Positions 8,996-18,049 of a stretch of DNA of 64,000 nucleotides are shown one piece after another. The notes beneath the pieces were generated by a model. The model made no database searches and had not been told where the DNA came from. It was given only the letters and a program-made list of their open reading frames with translations. Position 1 is the stretch's first letter. The number at the start of each line of letters is the position of its first letter. Source of the DNA: an uncultured Clostridia bacterium (lineage in GTDB: Bacteria > Bacillota > Clostridia > Saccharofermentanales > Saccharofermentanaceae); contig CAMNGC010000003.1 in the NCBI GenBank assembly GCA_946537885.1, positions 107,040-171,039 of the forward strand, given 5' to 3'. The position numbers were made by a program, and so were the translations under genes.

Positions 8996-9124
8996 ATAGC
9001 CTTTCTCCTTGAGAATTGATGATGCCTCTGTAGCTGTACACTTTTATTATACTCGTCTGAGAGGGGAATAATGGGACAGGAATCGACAGATGTGAGAGCG
9101 TTAAATGAGGTTGAATAATAAGCG

Positions 9125-9157
9125 AAAAAAAGACCGCCTGTCACTTGACAGACGGTC
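9125..9157 (-). terminator. Intrinsic terminator of pgi
   Basis: Minus strand: GACCGTCTGT, six-nt loop, ACAGGCGGTC, then seven T. Strong stem directly after the pgi stop. Confidence 0.92.
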
Positions 9158-9184
9158 CGGATCATATCAATTTATCAGAAATGA

Positions 9185-10534
9185 TTATTTGTTCAGTCTT
9201 GCCTCGAGAGCAGCCTTCTGATCTTCGTAGCCGGGCTTGCCCAGGAGAGCGAACATGTTCTTCTTGTAAGCTTCAACACCGGGCTGGTTGAAGGGGTTAA
9301 CTGCGAGGAGATAACCGGAGATGCCGCATGCCTTCTCAAAGAAGTAGATGAGCTCACCGAGATCGTAAGCTGTCTGCTCAGCCATATGGATCTCCATGTT
9401 AGGAACCCTGCCGTCAACATGAGCGAGGACTGTACCCTGCATTGCCTTCTTGTTAACTTCATTCATATCCATGCCGGAAAGGAAGTTAAGACCGTCAAGG
9501 TTAGCAGGATCGTTCGGGATCTCGAAAGTCTTACGAGGCTTATCGATCGCGACAACAGTCTCGAACATGATCCTTGCGCCGTCCTGGATGAACTGGCCCA
9601 TGGAGTGCAGATCTGTTGTGTTATCAACACCTGCAGGGAAGATACCGCGGAGATCCTTACCTTCAGACTCGCCGTAGAGCTGCTTCCACCACTCTGTCAT
9701 ATAGTGGAAAGAAGGCTCGTAGTTTACCATGATCTCAGTGGAATAACCGGATCTTAAGAGGCAGTTACGAACTGCAGCATACTGGTAGCAGGGGTTCTCG
9801 GACATGGGCATCTTCTTATATGCCTTCTGCGCATCCCTTGCGCCTCTCATCAGTTCTCTGATATCAACACCGGATACGGCGATAGGCAGGAGACCAACGG
9901 CTGTAAGAACGGAGAATCTTCCTCCGACATCATCAGGCACTACGAAAGTCTCATAGCCCTCTTCATCAGCCAGGCCCTTAAGAGCTCCTCTGGCCTTATC
10001 TGTAGTAGCGTAGATACGATTCTTAGCCTCTTCCTTGCCGTACTTATTCTCCATATAAGCGCGCAGGATCCTGAAAGCGATAGCGGGCTCTGTTGTAGTA
10101 CCGGACTTGGAAATGATGTTAAGGGATACATTCTTGCCCTCGATGACCTCCATAAGATCAGCAAGGTAAGAAGCGCTGATGGAGTTGCCGCAGAAAAGGA
10201 TCAGAGGTGCCTTGCGCTGCTTCTTTGTGAGGGCATTGGCGAAAGAGTGATTCAGCATCTCGATAACAGCTCTTGCGCCGAGGTAAGATCCGCCGATACC
10301 GATAACTACGAGCACGTCGGAATCTCTCCTGATCTTGGCAGCAGCCTTACGGATCCTTGAGAACTCTTCCTTGTCATAAGCTGTAGGCAGATCGAGCCAG
10401 CCGAGGAAGTCGTTACCGGGGCCGTTCTTCTTATGAAGCATATCGTGAGCTGCCTTTACCTGGGGTTCCATTCTCTTAACGGCTTCTTCACCGCCGATAA
10501 AAGGAAGGACATTTGAATAATCAAGTGTAATCAT
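9185..10534 (-). CDS. pgi: Glucose-6-phosphate isomerase
   Basis: 449 aa, the short form typical of Firmicutes. It interconverts glucose 6-phosphate and fructose 6-phosphate in glycolysis and gluconeogenesis. Visible: [19 protein letters not shown], the sugar-phosphate site [17 protein letters not shown], the conserved [13 protein letters not shown] region, and [16 protein letters not shown] near the C-terminus with its conserved lysine. AAGGAG precedes the ATG. An extended -10 (TGTTATACT) with CGGACA 18 bp upstream lies about 60 nt before the start, divergent from the DUF4364 gene. Confidence 0.97.
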   Translation of the reverse strand: MITLDYSNVLPFIGGEEAVKRMEPQVKAAHDMLHKKNGPGNDFLGWLDLPTAYDKEEFSRIRKAAAKIRRDSDVLVVIGIGGSYLGARAVIEMLNHSFANALTKKQRKAPLILFCGNSISASYLADLMEVIEGKNVSLNIISKSGTTTEPAIAFRILRAYMENKYGKEEAKNRIYATTDKARGALKGLADEEGYETFVVPDDVGGRFSVLTAVGLLPIAVSGVDIRELMRGARDAQKAYKKMPMSENPCYQYAAVRNCLLRSGYSTEIMVNYEPSFHYMTEWWKQLYGESEGKDLRGIFPAGVDNTTDLHSMGQFIQDGARIMFETVVAIDKPRKTFEIPNDPANLDGLNFLSGMDMNEVNKKAMQGTVLAHVDGRVPNMEIHMAEQTAYDLGELIYFFEKACGISGYLLAVNPFNQPGVEAYKKNMFALLGKPGYEDQKAALEARLNK

Positions 10535-10682
10535 TATGATTTCTCCTTGTCTTAGATTTTCATAAACCGCTTAAGAGTATAACACCGCAGGGGGCGATTT
10601 GTCCGTAAAAATTACGCATAAATCGTGTTTTTCGTATATAATTTACAAGATAGATATATTTTTTGTTCGAAAAGGAGCATCC

Positions 10683-11240
10683 ATGAACGATATTTCGCCG
10701 GCAACGATCAAGATCCACATCCTCTATCTGGTAAGCCGAGCCCCGGGCGTCAGCTATCAGATGCTCATGGACAAATGCCTGGAATCTCTTTATATGGATT
10801 TTTTCTCCTTCTCCCAGGCCTACACAGAACTCATATCGGGCAATCTGATGGATAAGACCATCGTCGATACAGGCACGGATGAGGTAGTGGGCAATAACGA
10901 GACCATAACGATCACCCGCGGAGGCCTTGCGATCCTGGAAGCAGCACTGCCCTCCATCAAGCCTCAGATCAATGACTATCTTAAGCGCGCCGCGGCCGAG
11001 CTCTCCGAGAAAGTCAGACAGCTCAATGCGGTGAAGGCTATAGTAAGCGACGGCAATGTTGCGATCCTGACTGACAACTCCGGCGAATCGGGAATATCAG
11101 ACGAGATAAGGATCAGCATCACATGCAAAGACAAGGCCGCGGCGGAAGCACTCTGCCGCGGGTGGAGGGCCGGCGGGAGCAAGGCTGCCGGCGAGATCTT
11201 TTCGATGATCATGAACAACGGAGATAAGACTAATGACTAA
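10683..11240 (+). CDS. DUF4364 family protein
   Basis: 185 aa from ATG 10683; the track start 84 nt upstream has no ribosome site, whereas AAAGGAG at 10671 precedes this ATG. The N-terminus looks like a winged-helix (IKIHILYLVSRAPGVSYQMLMDKCL, then ITRGGLAIL), and family members are considered putative DNA-binding regulators in Clostridia. The function is unknown. It overlaps the DHH phosphoesterase start by 8 nt, so the two are co-translated. A TATAAT at 10637-10642 is a plausible -10. Confidence 0.75.
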   Translation: MNDISPATIKIHILYLVSRAPGVSYQMLMDKCLESLYMDFFSFSQAYTELISGNLMDKTIVDTGTDEVVGNNETITITRGGLAILEAALPSIKPQINDYLKRAAAELSEKVRQLNAVKAIVSDGNVAILTDNSGESGISDEIRISITCKDKAAAEALCRGWRAGGSKAAGEIFSMIMNNGDKTND

Positions 11241-12204
11241 GCTTGATGAACTTATCGGGCTATTGGGAGAAGGTCGTGTCGTTATACAGACACACAATTT
11301 CCCCGACCCGGATGCCATCGCCAGCGCTTTCGGACTGCAGTATCTTCTTCACGTAAAAGGGATAGAGGCTGATATCGTCTATTGCGGCAAATTCGATAAG
11401 GTAACATTGCAGCAGATGGTGGACGAACTCGGGATCGTGATAATAAACAGCGAGGACTACGACAGCCGCGCCGATGATCAGGTTATTAATATTGACGGTC
11501 AGAAGAACAATGCCAACTTTACGGATATAACCGGATATGAGATAGCCTGCATCGATCATCACCCCTGGGTCACGAACTACGAATACCAATTCGTGGATCA
11601 CAGGATATTAGGGGCCTGCGCGACTATAATTACAGGGTATTTTCGAGACAACAATATCGAGCTGCCCAAGAATGTAGCTTCTGCCCTTCTTTATGCCATT
11701 AAGGTGGACACTCAGAATTTCACACGCGGCGTGACCGATGCCGACATTATGGCATTCTCCGAGCTAAATAACACTGCCGACCACAAGCTGATGCTTCATC
11801 TTGACAGCAACGACTTGGAGATCAACGATCTTCGTGCCTACGGAGCCGCGATAAATAATATTCATGTTATCGGTCAGATCGGCTTCGTCCATATCCCTTT
11901 CGACTGCCCGGACAGACTGATCGCCCTTGTATCGAACTTCATCCTGTCTCTTAACAGCGTCGATCTGTCTGTAGTTTACGCTGAGAGAGGCGGCGGGCTT
12001 AAGTTCTCACTCCGCTCCGAGATCGAGGGCTTCAGGTGCGGCGACTGGGTACATAAAGCGCTGGAGGGCATCGGAGACGGCGGCGGCCATCCCACCATGG
12101 CAGGCGGGATCATTTTCCCGGAAAGGCTTTCGATGCTTGGTCCCGACCCGGATCCGATTATCCGCGAGAGGTTCCTGGCAAGCGTAAATGAGTTCAGGCC
12201 CTAG
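11233..12204 (+). CDS. DHH/DHHA1 family phosphoesterase
   Basis: 323 aa. Family marks: an N-terminal THNFPDPDAIASAFGL metal motif, the DHH motif in CIDHHPW, and the C-terminal DHHA1 motif GDGGGHPTMAGG. These are the features of NrnA/GdpP-type enzymes that hydrolyse short oligonucleotides or cyclic-dinucleotide products using Mn2+. The substrate cannot be decided by eye; there is no RecJ OB domain and no transmembrane or PAS region, which favours a soluble NrnA-like enzyme. It is coupled to the DUF4364 gene. Confidence 0.85.
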   Translation: MTKLDELIGLLGEGRVVIQTHNFPDPDAIASAFGLQYLLHVKGIEADIVYCGKFDKVTLQQMVDELGIVIINSEDYDSRADDQVINIDGQKNNANFTDITGYEIACIDHHPWVTNYEYQFVDHRILGACATIITGYFRDNNIELPKNVASALLYAIKVDTQNFTRGVTDADIMAFSELNNTADHKLMLHLDSNDLEINDLRAYGAAINNIHVIGQIGFVHIPFDCPDRLIALVSNFILSLNSVDLSVVYAERGGGLKFSLRSEIEGFRCGDWVHKALEGIGDGGGHPTMAGGIIFPERLSMLGPDPDPIIRERFLASVNEFRP

Positions 12205-12261
12205 GGCCGTGCTAAGATTATCCGGCAGTTGGTTATGCTTTTATTGATGCCTCGCCGGGAT

Positions 12262-12373
12262 TAAGCAAAACCTTAAGCAACATGGTGAAGCTTTATTTGA
12301 AAAACCGCTACTTTTAAGCAAAAGCTTAAGCAACGTGCTTAAGCCTTCATTTAATAACCGCCACTTTTAAGCC
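12262..12373 (+). repeat. Intergenic TTAAGCA mosaic repeat, copy C
   Basis: A segment rich in CTTAAGCAAC and TTTTAAGC words with short inverted repeats. It aligns closely with the reverse complement of part of 62640-62745, sharing CTTAAGCAACATGGTGAAGC and CTTAAGCAACGTGCTTAAGC. It fills the 354-nt gap between the DHH gene and obgE together with the obgE terminator; I see no gene in the gap. Confidence 0.8.
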
Positions 12374-12387
12374 CCCAAAAAAAGCGC

Positions 12388-12417
12388 ATAAAAAGAACCG
12401 CTTATCTGAGCGGCTCT
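12388..12417 (-). terminator. Intrinsic terminator of the rplU-obgE operon
   Basis: Minus strand: AGAGCCGCT, loop CAGATA, AGCGGTTCT, then a T-run, about 140 nt past the obgE stop. Confidence 0.85.
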
Positions 12418-12558
12418 CCTTAACAAACTCAACTATAGGATTCAGTAATATCTTATTGACCTAAGTATATCTGAAATGTGTGGAGTAATTGTGTTGTTTT
12501 ATGAACAAACTGTAAATTCAAATAACATTTAACTTTACAATAAGATTACACCACTCTG

Positions 12559-13836
12559 TTACTCAACATAATCAAACTCAAGATCACCGATCCTTACGGT
12601 ATCGCCTTCCTGAATCCCTGCCTCTTTAAGGGCATCAATTACACCCGCATTGATCATTGAGCGCTGGAAATAAGACAAAGAATCCGGATCCGAGAAATTG
12701 GTTGACTCCATTACGACCTTCGCCCATGTACCGGTTATCTCGAAGACATTTTCCTCGTCGATCTCTATCTTGAACTGATCTTCCTTCTCAAACTTATAGA
12801 TCTTCTCATCTTCCTCGATCTTATCGTGCAAAACTACCGGCGGCAGCTTAGTCACAAGCTCCGTGATCTTATCCGTCAGCTCCTTAAGGCCTATACGACT
12901 GGCAGCAGATATAACATAAACATCCTCGTAGCCCTGTGCTTTGACTTCCTCAACGAAAAGATCGATCTCCTCCTGACTTGCCGCATCACACTTATTAGCG
13001 ACCACCACCTGAGGTCTCTTCCCCAGCTCCTCGTTGAACTGAATCAGCTCATCATTTATGGAGTTGAAGTCGTCGATAGGGTCACGTCCGTCCGTAGCCG
13101 ATACATCAACCACATGGACCAGAAGTCTTGTCCTCTCGATATGACGCAGAAAATCGTGCCCCATGCCTGCCCCCTGATGGGCGTTTTCGATAATGCCGGG
13201 AATATCAGCTATGACATAAGAGATATCGTAGTTCTGAACGACACCCAACACCGGCTCGATAGTGGTAAAAGGATAATCGGCGATCTTCGGTTTTGCCGCA
13301 GTCATAACAGAGAGCAGAGTGGACTTGCCTGCATTGGGATAGCCTACGAGTCCGACATCAGCGATCAGTTTCAACTCGATCTGAAGTTCCTTCTCCTCTC
13401 CGGGGATGCCTGCCCGGGCGAACCTTGGCGCTTGTCGTACCGCATTGGCGTAATGCATATTACCTGCTCCGCCCTTGCCGCCTTTGGCGATAACTACACG
13501 CTCTTTATCCTCTGTCAGGTCAGCCAGCAGTTTTCCGCTGTTGGCGTCCTTAATAATAGTTCCGACCGGAACTCCGATAACGAGATCTTCGCCGCCTCTC
13601 CCGTACATCTTACGGTTCATCCCCTTAGCTCCGTCGGCTGCTACAAACTTGTGTTTGAACCTGAAGTTCTGAAGCGTGGTAAGCCTGGACGATGCAACAA
13701 AAACCACATCGCCTCCCTTGCCGCCGTCACCGCCGTCCGGGCCGCCGTTTGTAACGAATTTCTCGGTGTGAAAAGACACACAGCCGGGGCCGCCATCTCC
13801 TGCCTTGACATAGATCTTCGCGTGATCGTAAAACAT
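12559..13836 (-). CDS. obgE: Obg GTPase (CgtA), ribosome assembly factor
   Basis: 425 aa with three domains: glycine-rich Obg fold (1-160, GGPDGGDGGKGGDV), a G domain (about 160-330) with P-loop GYPNAGKS, switch region ADYPFTT, ADIPGI and VANKCDA, and a C-terminal OCT domain (about 345-425). Obg binds the 50S subunit, acts in late ribosome assembly and links to stress signalling. It is last in rplU-prp-rpmA-obgE. Confidence 0.97.
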   Translation of the reverse strand: MFYDHAKIYVKAGDGGPGCVSFHTEKFVTNGGPDGGDGGKGGDVVFVASSRLTTLQNFRFKHKFVAADGAKGMNRKMYGRGGEDLVIGVPVGTIIKDANSGKLLADLTEDKERVVIAKGGKGGAGNMHYANAVRQAPRFARAGIPGEEKELQIELKLIADVGLVGYPNAGKSTLLSVMTAAKPKIADYPFTTIEPVLGVVQNYDISYVIADIPGIIENAHQGAGMGHDFLRHIERTRLLVHVVDVSATDGRDPIDDFNSINDELIQFNEELGKRPQVVVANKCDAASQEEIDLFVEEVKAQGYEDVYVISAASRIGLKELTDKITELVTKLPPVVLHDKIEEDEKIYKFEKEDQFKIEIDEENVFEITGTWAKVVMESTNFSDPDSLSYFQRSMINAGVIDALKEAGIQEGDTVRIGDLEFDYVE

Positions 13837-13911
13837 CCTGTTCTCCTCTTATAAAAACAGTCTGCCGGAGATATTCCGACAGACTGATATCAGCTCATTA
13901 TCATCGAAAGA

Positions 13912-14193
13912 TTACTCTACAGGATAAACGCTAACCTGCTTCTTAGAGTTACCTACGCGCTCATACTTTACACGACCGTCGATCTTAGTGTAAAGAGTAT
14001 CATCGGATCCGATACCGACATTCTTGCCGGGGTGGATCTTAGTGCCGCGCTGTCTTACAAGGATATTGCCTGCGATTACAAGCTGTCCGTCGCCCTTCTT
14101 AGCTCCAAGTCTCTTGGATTCGGAATCACGGCCGTTCTTGGTGGATCCCATACCTTTCTTATGAGCAAAGAGCTGTAAATTCATCTTAAGCAT
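13912..14193 (-). CDS. rpmA: 50S ribosomal protein L27 with cleavable N-terminal extension
   Basis: 93 aa. L27 reaches the peptidyl-transferase centre with its N-terminus. Here the mature sequence [15 protein letters not shown] is preceded by MLKMNLQLF. In Firmicutes this extension is removed by the cysteine protease Prp between F and A; the LQLF/AHKKG context is exactly as described for that family. The protease gene lies directly upstream. Confidence 0.97.
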   Translation of the reverse strand: MLKMNLQLFAHKKGMGSTKNGRDSESKRLGAKKGDGQLVIAGNILVRQRGTKIHPGKNVGIGSDDTLYTKIDGRVKYERVGNSKKQVSVYPVE

Positions 14194-14215
14194 AGCTTAC
14201 ACCTCCATGTGTGTC

Positions 14216-14578
14216 TCAATTCTCTTCTGTTACCTTAATGTATACTCTACCGTTATCATTAACTGAGGCTGCAAGTGAGATCAACCCCACTTCCACGGTC
14301 CTCATGATCGTCTGAGCTGTCCCTGCGCGGTCTCTGTTAGCGTCTGCCGGTACAACGATCTGGGCAGATACCTTGCCATTACCGTTGTCTTCATTGATCA
14401 CTGCCGTATCAAGATATCCGCAAATGCTCTCCAGACTGTTAGCTGCCGTATAAAGCAGGACCGAAGCGGCTGAACATATGATATCCGTCCCTTCCTCGGC
14501 ATAACCCGAGTGGCCGTTCATATAGAGCCCTGTAATATTGCGGTCGGAGTCCCTGACGATCTTAACGGTTATCATCAA
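14216..14578 (-). CDS. prp: Ribosomal-processing cysteine protease Prp
   Basis: 120 aa. Prp (YsxB family) trims the L27 extension. The catalytic His is in YMNGHSGYAEEG and the catalytic Cys in TDIICSAASVLL, the family dyad. It sits between rplU and rpmA, overlapping rplU by 4 nt, the canonical arrangement. Confidence 0.94.
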   Translation of the reverse strand: MMITVKIVRDSDRNITGLYMNGHSGYAEEGTDIICSAASVLLYTAANSLESICGYLDTAVINEDNGNGKVSAQIVVPADANRDRAGTAQTIMRTVEVGLISLAASVNDNGRVYIKVTEEN

Positions 14579-14877
14579 ACGTTAACCGCTGTGATACGTA
14601 CACGTGTGTAAGGCTGTCTGTGGCCGTTCTTCCTTCTGTAGCCCTTCTTAGCCTTGTACTTAAGAACAACTACCTTCTTGTTCTTGCCCTGCTTTACGAT
14701 CTCACCCGTAACTGTTGCCTTAACGTCGCCGGCCTTGATACCGTCGTCATCGCCAACTGCAAGGACATCCTCGAAAGTAACTGTGTCGTTGGCCTCACCC
14801 TCGATCTTCTCTACAAAGATCTCGTCACCAACAGCGACCTTGTACTGCTTGCCGCCTGTCTTGATTACTGCGTACAT
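14575..14877 (-). CDS. rplU: 50S ribosomal protein L21
   Basis: 100 aa, full length: MYAVIKTGGKQYKVAVGD at the N-terminus and KYKAKKGYRRKNGHRQPYT at the C-terminus are classic L21. AGGAGG lies about 8 nt before the ATG. First gene of the operon behind a strong promoter and a roughly 110-nt leader. Confidence 0.98.
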   Translation of the reverse strand: MYAVIKTGGKQYKVAVGDEIFVEKIEGEANDTVTFEDVLAVGDDDGIKAGDVKATVTGEIVKQGKNKKVVVLKYKAKKGYRRKNGHRQPYTRVRITAVNV

Positions 14878-14986
14878 GTGTTTTCCTCCTGTTCTTCCAG
14901 TCTCGCTGCTTCATCCGAGGCAGTGCTCATTTCTTCTCAAATTCTCGAAAAGACGCACATTTAAGAGCCCGTCGCATGCGGTCACC
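14878..14986 (-). promoter_or_regulatory. Candidate L21 leader (autoregulatory 5' UTR)
   Basis: The transcript from the promoter below would have a leader of about 110 nt with GCGG-GTGA-CCGC near its start, the CGCATGCG palindrome and a CTGC/GCAG stem. Firmicute rplU operons often carry a structured L21 leader. I could not test the covariance model, so this is inference from position and hairpins. Confidence 0.4.
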
Positions 14987-14991
14987 CGCCT

Positions 14992-15020
14992 ATACTATCA
15001 TCAAAGGTCTGAAGTGTCAA
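14992..15020 (-). promoter_or_regulatory. Sigma-A promoter of rplU-prp-rpmA-obgE
   Basis: Perfect -35 TTGACA, 17-bp spacer and -10 TAGTAT on the minus strand, starting just after the stop of the upstream gene. Confidence 0.88.
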
Positions 15021-15028
15021 AGGGTATT

Positions 15029-16522
15029 TTATAAGATAGCGAGCATTATCAGCAGATAGGCCGTGCCGTGAACCATGGCAACAGCAAGAGCAGACGGAGA
15101 ATGCCTTCCTACCGGTACCGTAACTATTGCCGGAAGCACCGTAGATGCAAGAGCTGCGGCTCCCCAGAGGGTCAATGTCCTGTCATGGAGCACAAGTCCC
15201 CCGATCAAGGCCAAAAGCCCCGATACACACATAATGCCGATGATCCTTGAAGTATCGCCTGCCGCCAGACTACCGTGCCTACGCTCGAAAGAGATCAGTC
15301 CCGCGATGATCGAAGACAGGATGGCCGCCACCACAACAAGACCTATGATATATCCGGCAGCAACTGACAGATCCGTAAACAGCATGAAGGCCAAGATCAG
15401 ATAGATGATAATGGTAAGAGTCATGAAGCCCATCTCGGCAATCTGCCTCATAGAAGGTCTTCCTTCCACCTTTCCTATCTTGGCTATGGCTATTACCATA
15501 TCAACTGAAGCTACAACAAGAGGGGTAAGCAGCAGGATATACTTGACCATAGAATGGGTCACACCTATCCGCGACAGGATAATGGCCAGCATACCGGAAG
15601 CAGCAGATGCCGCAAACATCACGGTATATACCCTGACTGGAATAGTAATTGTACTTATACGGTTTTTCTCACCTTTAGACAAAGCTGCAGGATATGACAT
15701 AAAGTAGAGACAGAAAGCCGCGATTCCTGCAAAGATCGAGAAAACGGCGAATGAATACCAGTTGGTGATATCCGATTCTTTTATCTCATCTGAGACCAAA
15801 CTTGAATAAGTAAGATTCAGATACTCAGCCAGTTCCTTTTGGAATATGGGACTTAAGAGCATTCTATCTCCGCTTGCGATCTCAAAATGCGACAGAGACA
15901 GATAGCGGTTCTGTTCGCTGCTGACATAGCAATCCGAGGGGAACAAGCCTCCGCTGCTGATAGACTCTCCGTAGACTGTATCATCCCCGGAGATCCTCTC
16001 ATAGATCAGTCGGGCGCCGGAGACATCCTCCACGCTTCTGACATCATCTCTGCCTGCGAACACCGCAATATCTTTCGATGGGGCTCTGCTGTTAATCCCT
16101 TCCATAGAAGCGTTGCCCGGGAACTCGGGGCAGACAAGGACAAAACCGTATACATTAGACTGTGAAGCAAATGCAGTTACGTGATTGAAGCCCTTATCAC
16201 CGACCGTCATGATCACAAGATCGCGATCATCATATTTGTCGGGAATAACGAGTTTGCCGTCCTCATATGAATCTGTTTTCGATACCAGATCATAATCAAA
16301 ACCTGCAGCATTTATACTTGTTCTGAAACCCGCGGAAGGAAATCTTCCCTCCGAACCGTAGATCAGAAGCAAAGGCGAAGAATCCGATACACCCTTGTAA
16401 GACAGACCGAGCAGCACTGACATAAGTATCAGCACGGAAATGATGACGGCCATACCGACAATGCGAAGCGCCGGCAGTTTCTTTGCCGAAGCTTTCTGTC
16501 TTCCCTGAGCCGTTTTCTTCAT
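15029..16522 (-). CDS. Polytopic membrane protein of unknown function
   Basis: 497 aa if it starts at ATG 16522, whose A is the last base of the murC stop (TGATG overlap); the track start 24 nt earlier lies inside murC. A basic N-terminus is followed by one transmembrane helix (VGMAVIISVLILMSVLLGL), an extracytoplasmic domain of about 190 residues with alternating strands (SPLLLIYGSEGRFPSAGFR, DLVIMTVGDKGF, GFVLVCPEFPG), then about seven hydrophobic helices to the C-terminus. The soluble part has a feel of an alpha/beta hydrolase or Rossmann-like fold, but no catalytic triad is certain. Coupling to murC hints at an envelope role. I do not recognise the family. Confidence 0.8.
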   Translation of the reverse strand: MKKTAQGRQKASAKKLPALRIVGMAVIISVLILMSVLLGLSYKGVSDSSPLLLIYGSEGRFPSAGFRTSINAAGFDYDLVSKTDSYEDGKLVIPDKYDDRDLVIMTVGDKGFNHVTAFASQSNVYGFVLVCPEFPGNASMEGINSRAPSKDIAVFAGRDDVRSVEDVSGARLIYERISGDDTVYGESISSGGLFPSDCYVSSEQNRYLSLSHFEIASGDRMLLSPIFQKELAEYLNLTYSSLVSDEIKESDITNWYSFAVFSIFAGIAAFCLYFMSYPAALSKGEKNRISTITIPVRVYTVMFAASAASGMLAIILSRIGVTHSMVKYILLLTPLVVASVDMVIAIAKIGKVEGRPSMRQIAEMGFMTLTIIIYLILAFMLFTDLSVAAGYIIGLVVVAAILSSIIAGLISFERRHGSLAAGDTSRIIGIMCVSGLLALIGGLVLHDRTLTLWGAAALASTVLPAIVTVPVGRHSPSALAVAMVHGTAYLLIMLAIL

Positions 16523-17976
16523 CAGGTCTGCTCTCCTGAAGGGCAAAGCTCGTCGCCTAAGTGCCTGATGTCTTCAGGTCCTAAGATAAGGATGATATCG
16601 TCAGGCTCGATAAGCTCATCGATCCTCTTCTTAAGATCTTCCTTGTCGGCGAAGAATTCCGCATCGCCACCGCGTTTATTGATCTCATCGGCAATATCCT
16701 TGCTTGAGATCTCTCCCGTATTGATCTCACGATCCGAGAAGATCTCCGAGAACAGCACCTTACGGCAAGGCAAAAGCGAAGTTACATAATCTTCGAAAAG
16801 AAGCTTTGTGCGGTTAAATGTCAGCGGCTGGAAAACTACCAGTATATTGTTGTGAGGCATATTCTTTGCCGCCTCGATGGTAACTCTTGCCGCAGTCGGA
16901 TGATGTGCATAATCGACTACCACCGTGCAGCCCTTATACTGCCCCTTAACCGTATATCTTCCGTCGGCGCCGCCGAATTCGTTCAAAGCCTTAATGATCG
17001 CATCAGCTTCTGCCCCGTTAAGGTGAGCGCAGGCCGCAGCGATAAGCGCATTATCAATGTTATGAGCGCCCGGGATCCTAAGCTTGGCTCTTCCCAGCTT
17101 CTGTCCGTGGCAAACGATATCAAAGGCCGGCAGACCATCGATAAATTCGATATTAACCGCCTCGTAATCGGCCTTCTTACCGGTATAAACGCAGATCTCG
17201 CCCTCCCTGGCGCAGGTGATAACAGAAGACATGGATCTTCCCTGGCTTCTTCTCCTCTCCTCAGCCTCCTTGAGGGCCTTTGAAGTATTGCCGTCTCTTC
17301 CGGTCACTACCACATATCCCTTATCATCAAGCTTATCAAGGAACTGAGCGAAAACATCTATTACATCCTGTATAGTCGGATAGCAGTCAACATGATCATG
17401 ATCGATGTTGGTAATCGCCGCCGTCGTCGATCTGAACTGCAGGAATGACCTCTTGAACTCACAGGCCTCGGACACAAAAAGATCCCTGTTCTGCCCCAGT
17501 CTTACAGTACCGCCGAACACATCCAACTCAGCTCCCAGATGAACTGTAGGATCCTTGCCGGAATCAATGAGCATAAGGGAGGTCATCGATGTGGTGGTCG
17601 TTTTGCCGTGGGTGCCGGAGATATTGATAACATTTGTATAGCTCTCCGTAAGAAGTCCCAGAAACTCTGATCGGTCATAGATCTTAAGTCCCTTCTCCTG
17701 AGAGACGGCTACCTCGGGATTATGCGGCAGGATGGCAGCTGTCTTGACAATATAATCAGGAGCAAACTCTTCTATATTCTGTGCCTTCTGGTCGTTATAG
17801 ATCTTGATCCCCATAGCCGCCAGATGCTCTGTCCTCTCCGAGGGGAACATATCCGATCCGCCTACCTCGAAGCCGTAGCCTCTGGCAAGCAGAGCCAGAC
17901 CGCTCATGGAGATTCCGCCTATTCCTATGAAATATATCTTAGAACCGGCTTTCAGTTCGTTAAGTCCTGATGACAT
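16522..17976 (-). CDS. murC: UDP-N-acetylmuramate--L-alanine ligase
   Basis: 484 aa from ATG 17976, which has CGGAGG about 9 nt upstream; the track start is nine codons earlier without a ribosome site. MurC adds L-alanine to UDP-MurNAc, the first amino acid of the peptidoglycan stem. Visible: IYFIGIGGISMSGLA (UDP-binding Rossmann motif), the ATP loop ISGTHGKTTTTSM, SEACEFKRSFL, and VDYAHHPTAARVTIEAA. The preference for MurC over other Mur ligases comes from the GIGGISMSG N-terminus and overall length. Confidence 0.95.
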   Translation of the reverse strand: MSSGLNELKAGSKIYFIGIGGISMSGLALLARGYGFEVGGSDMFPSERTEHLAAMGIKIYNDQKAQNIEEFAPDYIVKTAAILPHNPEVAVSQEKGLKIYDRSEFLGLLTESYTNVINISGTHGKTTTTSMTSLMLIDSGKDPTVHLGAELDVFGGTVRLGQNRDLFVSEACEFKRSFLQFRSTTAAITNIDHDHVDCYPTIQDVIDVFAQFLDKLDDKGYVVVTGRDGNTSKALKEAEERRRSQGRSMSSVITCAREGEICVYTGKKADYEAVNIEFIDGLPAFDIVCHGQKLGRAKLRIPGAHNIDNALIAAACAHLNGAEADAIIKALNEFGGADGRYTVKGQYKGCTVVVDYAHHPTAARVTIEAAKNMPHNNILVVFQPLTFNRTKLLFEDYVTSLLPCRKVLFSEIFSDREINTGEISSKDIADEINKRGGDAEFFADKEDLKKRIDELIEPDDIILILGPEDIRHLGDELCPSGEQT

Positions 17977-18049
17977 ATATATCGCCTCCGATTTATGATC
18001 CAAAAATCTTTTCGAAAAGTATTATACTATACAATCCGTCCCTTGGAAC

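Noticed and set aside
8153-9019. 288-aa plus-strand ORF
   Set aside because: Antisense shadow of the SEL1-repeat gene.
12826-13854. 342-aa plus-strand ORF
   Set aside because: Antisense shadow of obgE.
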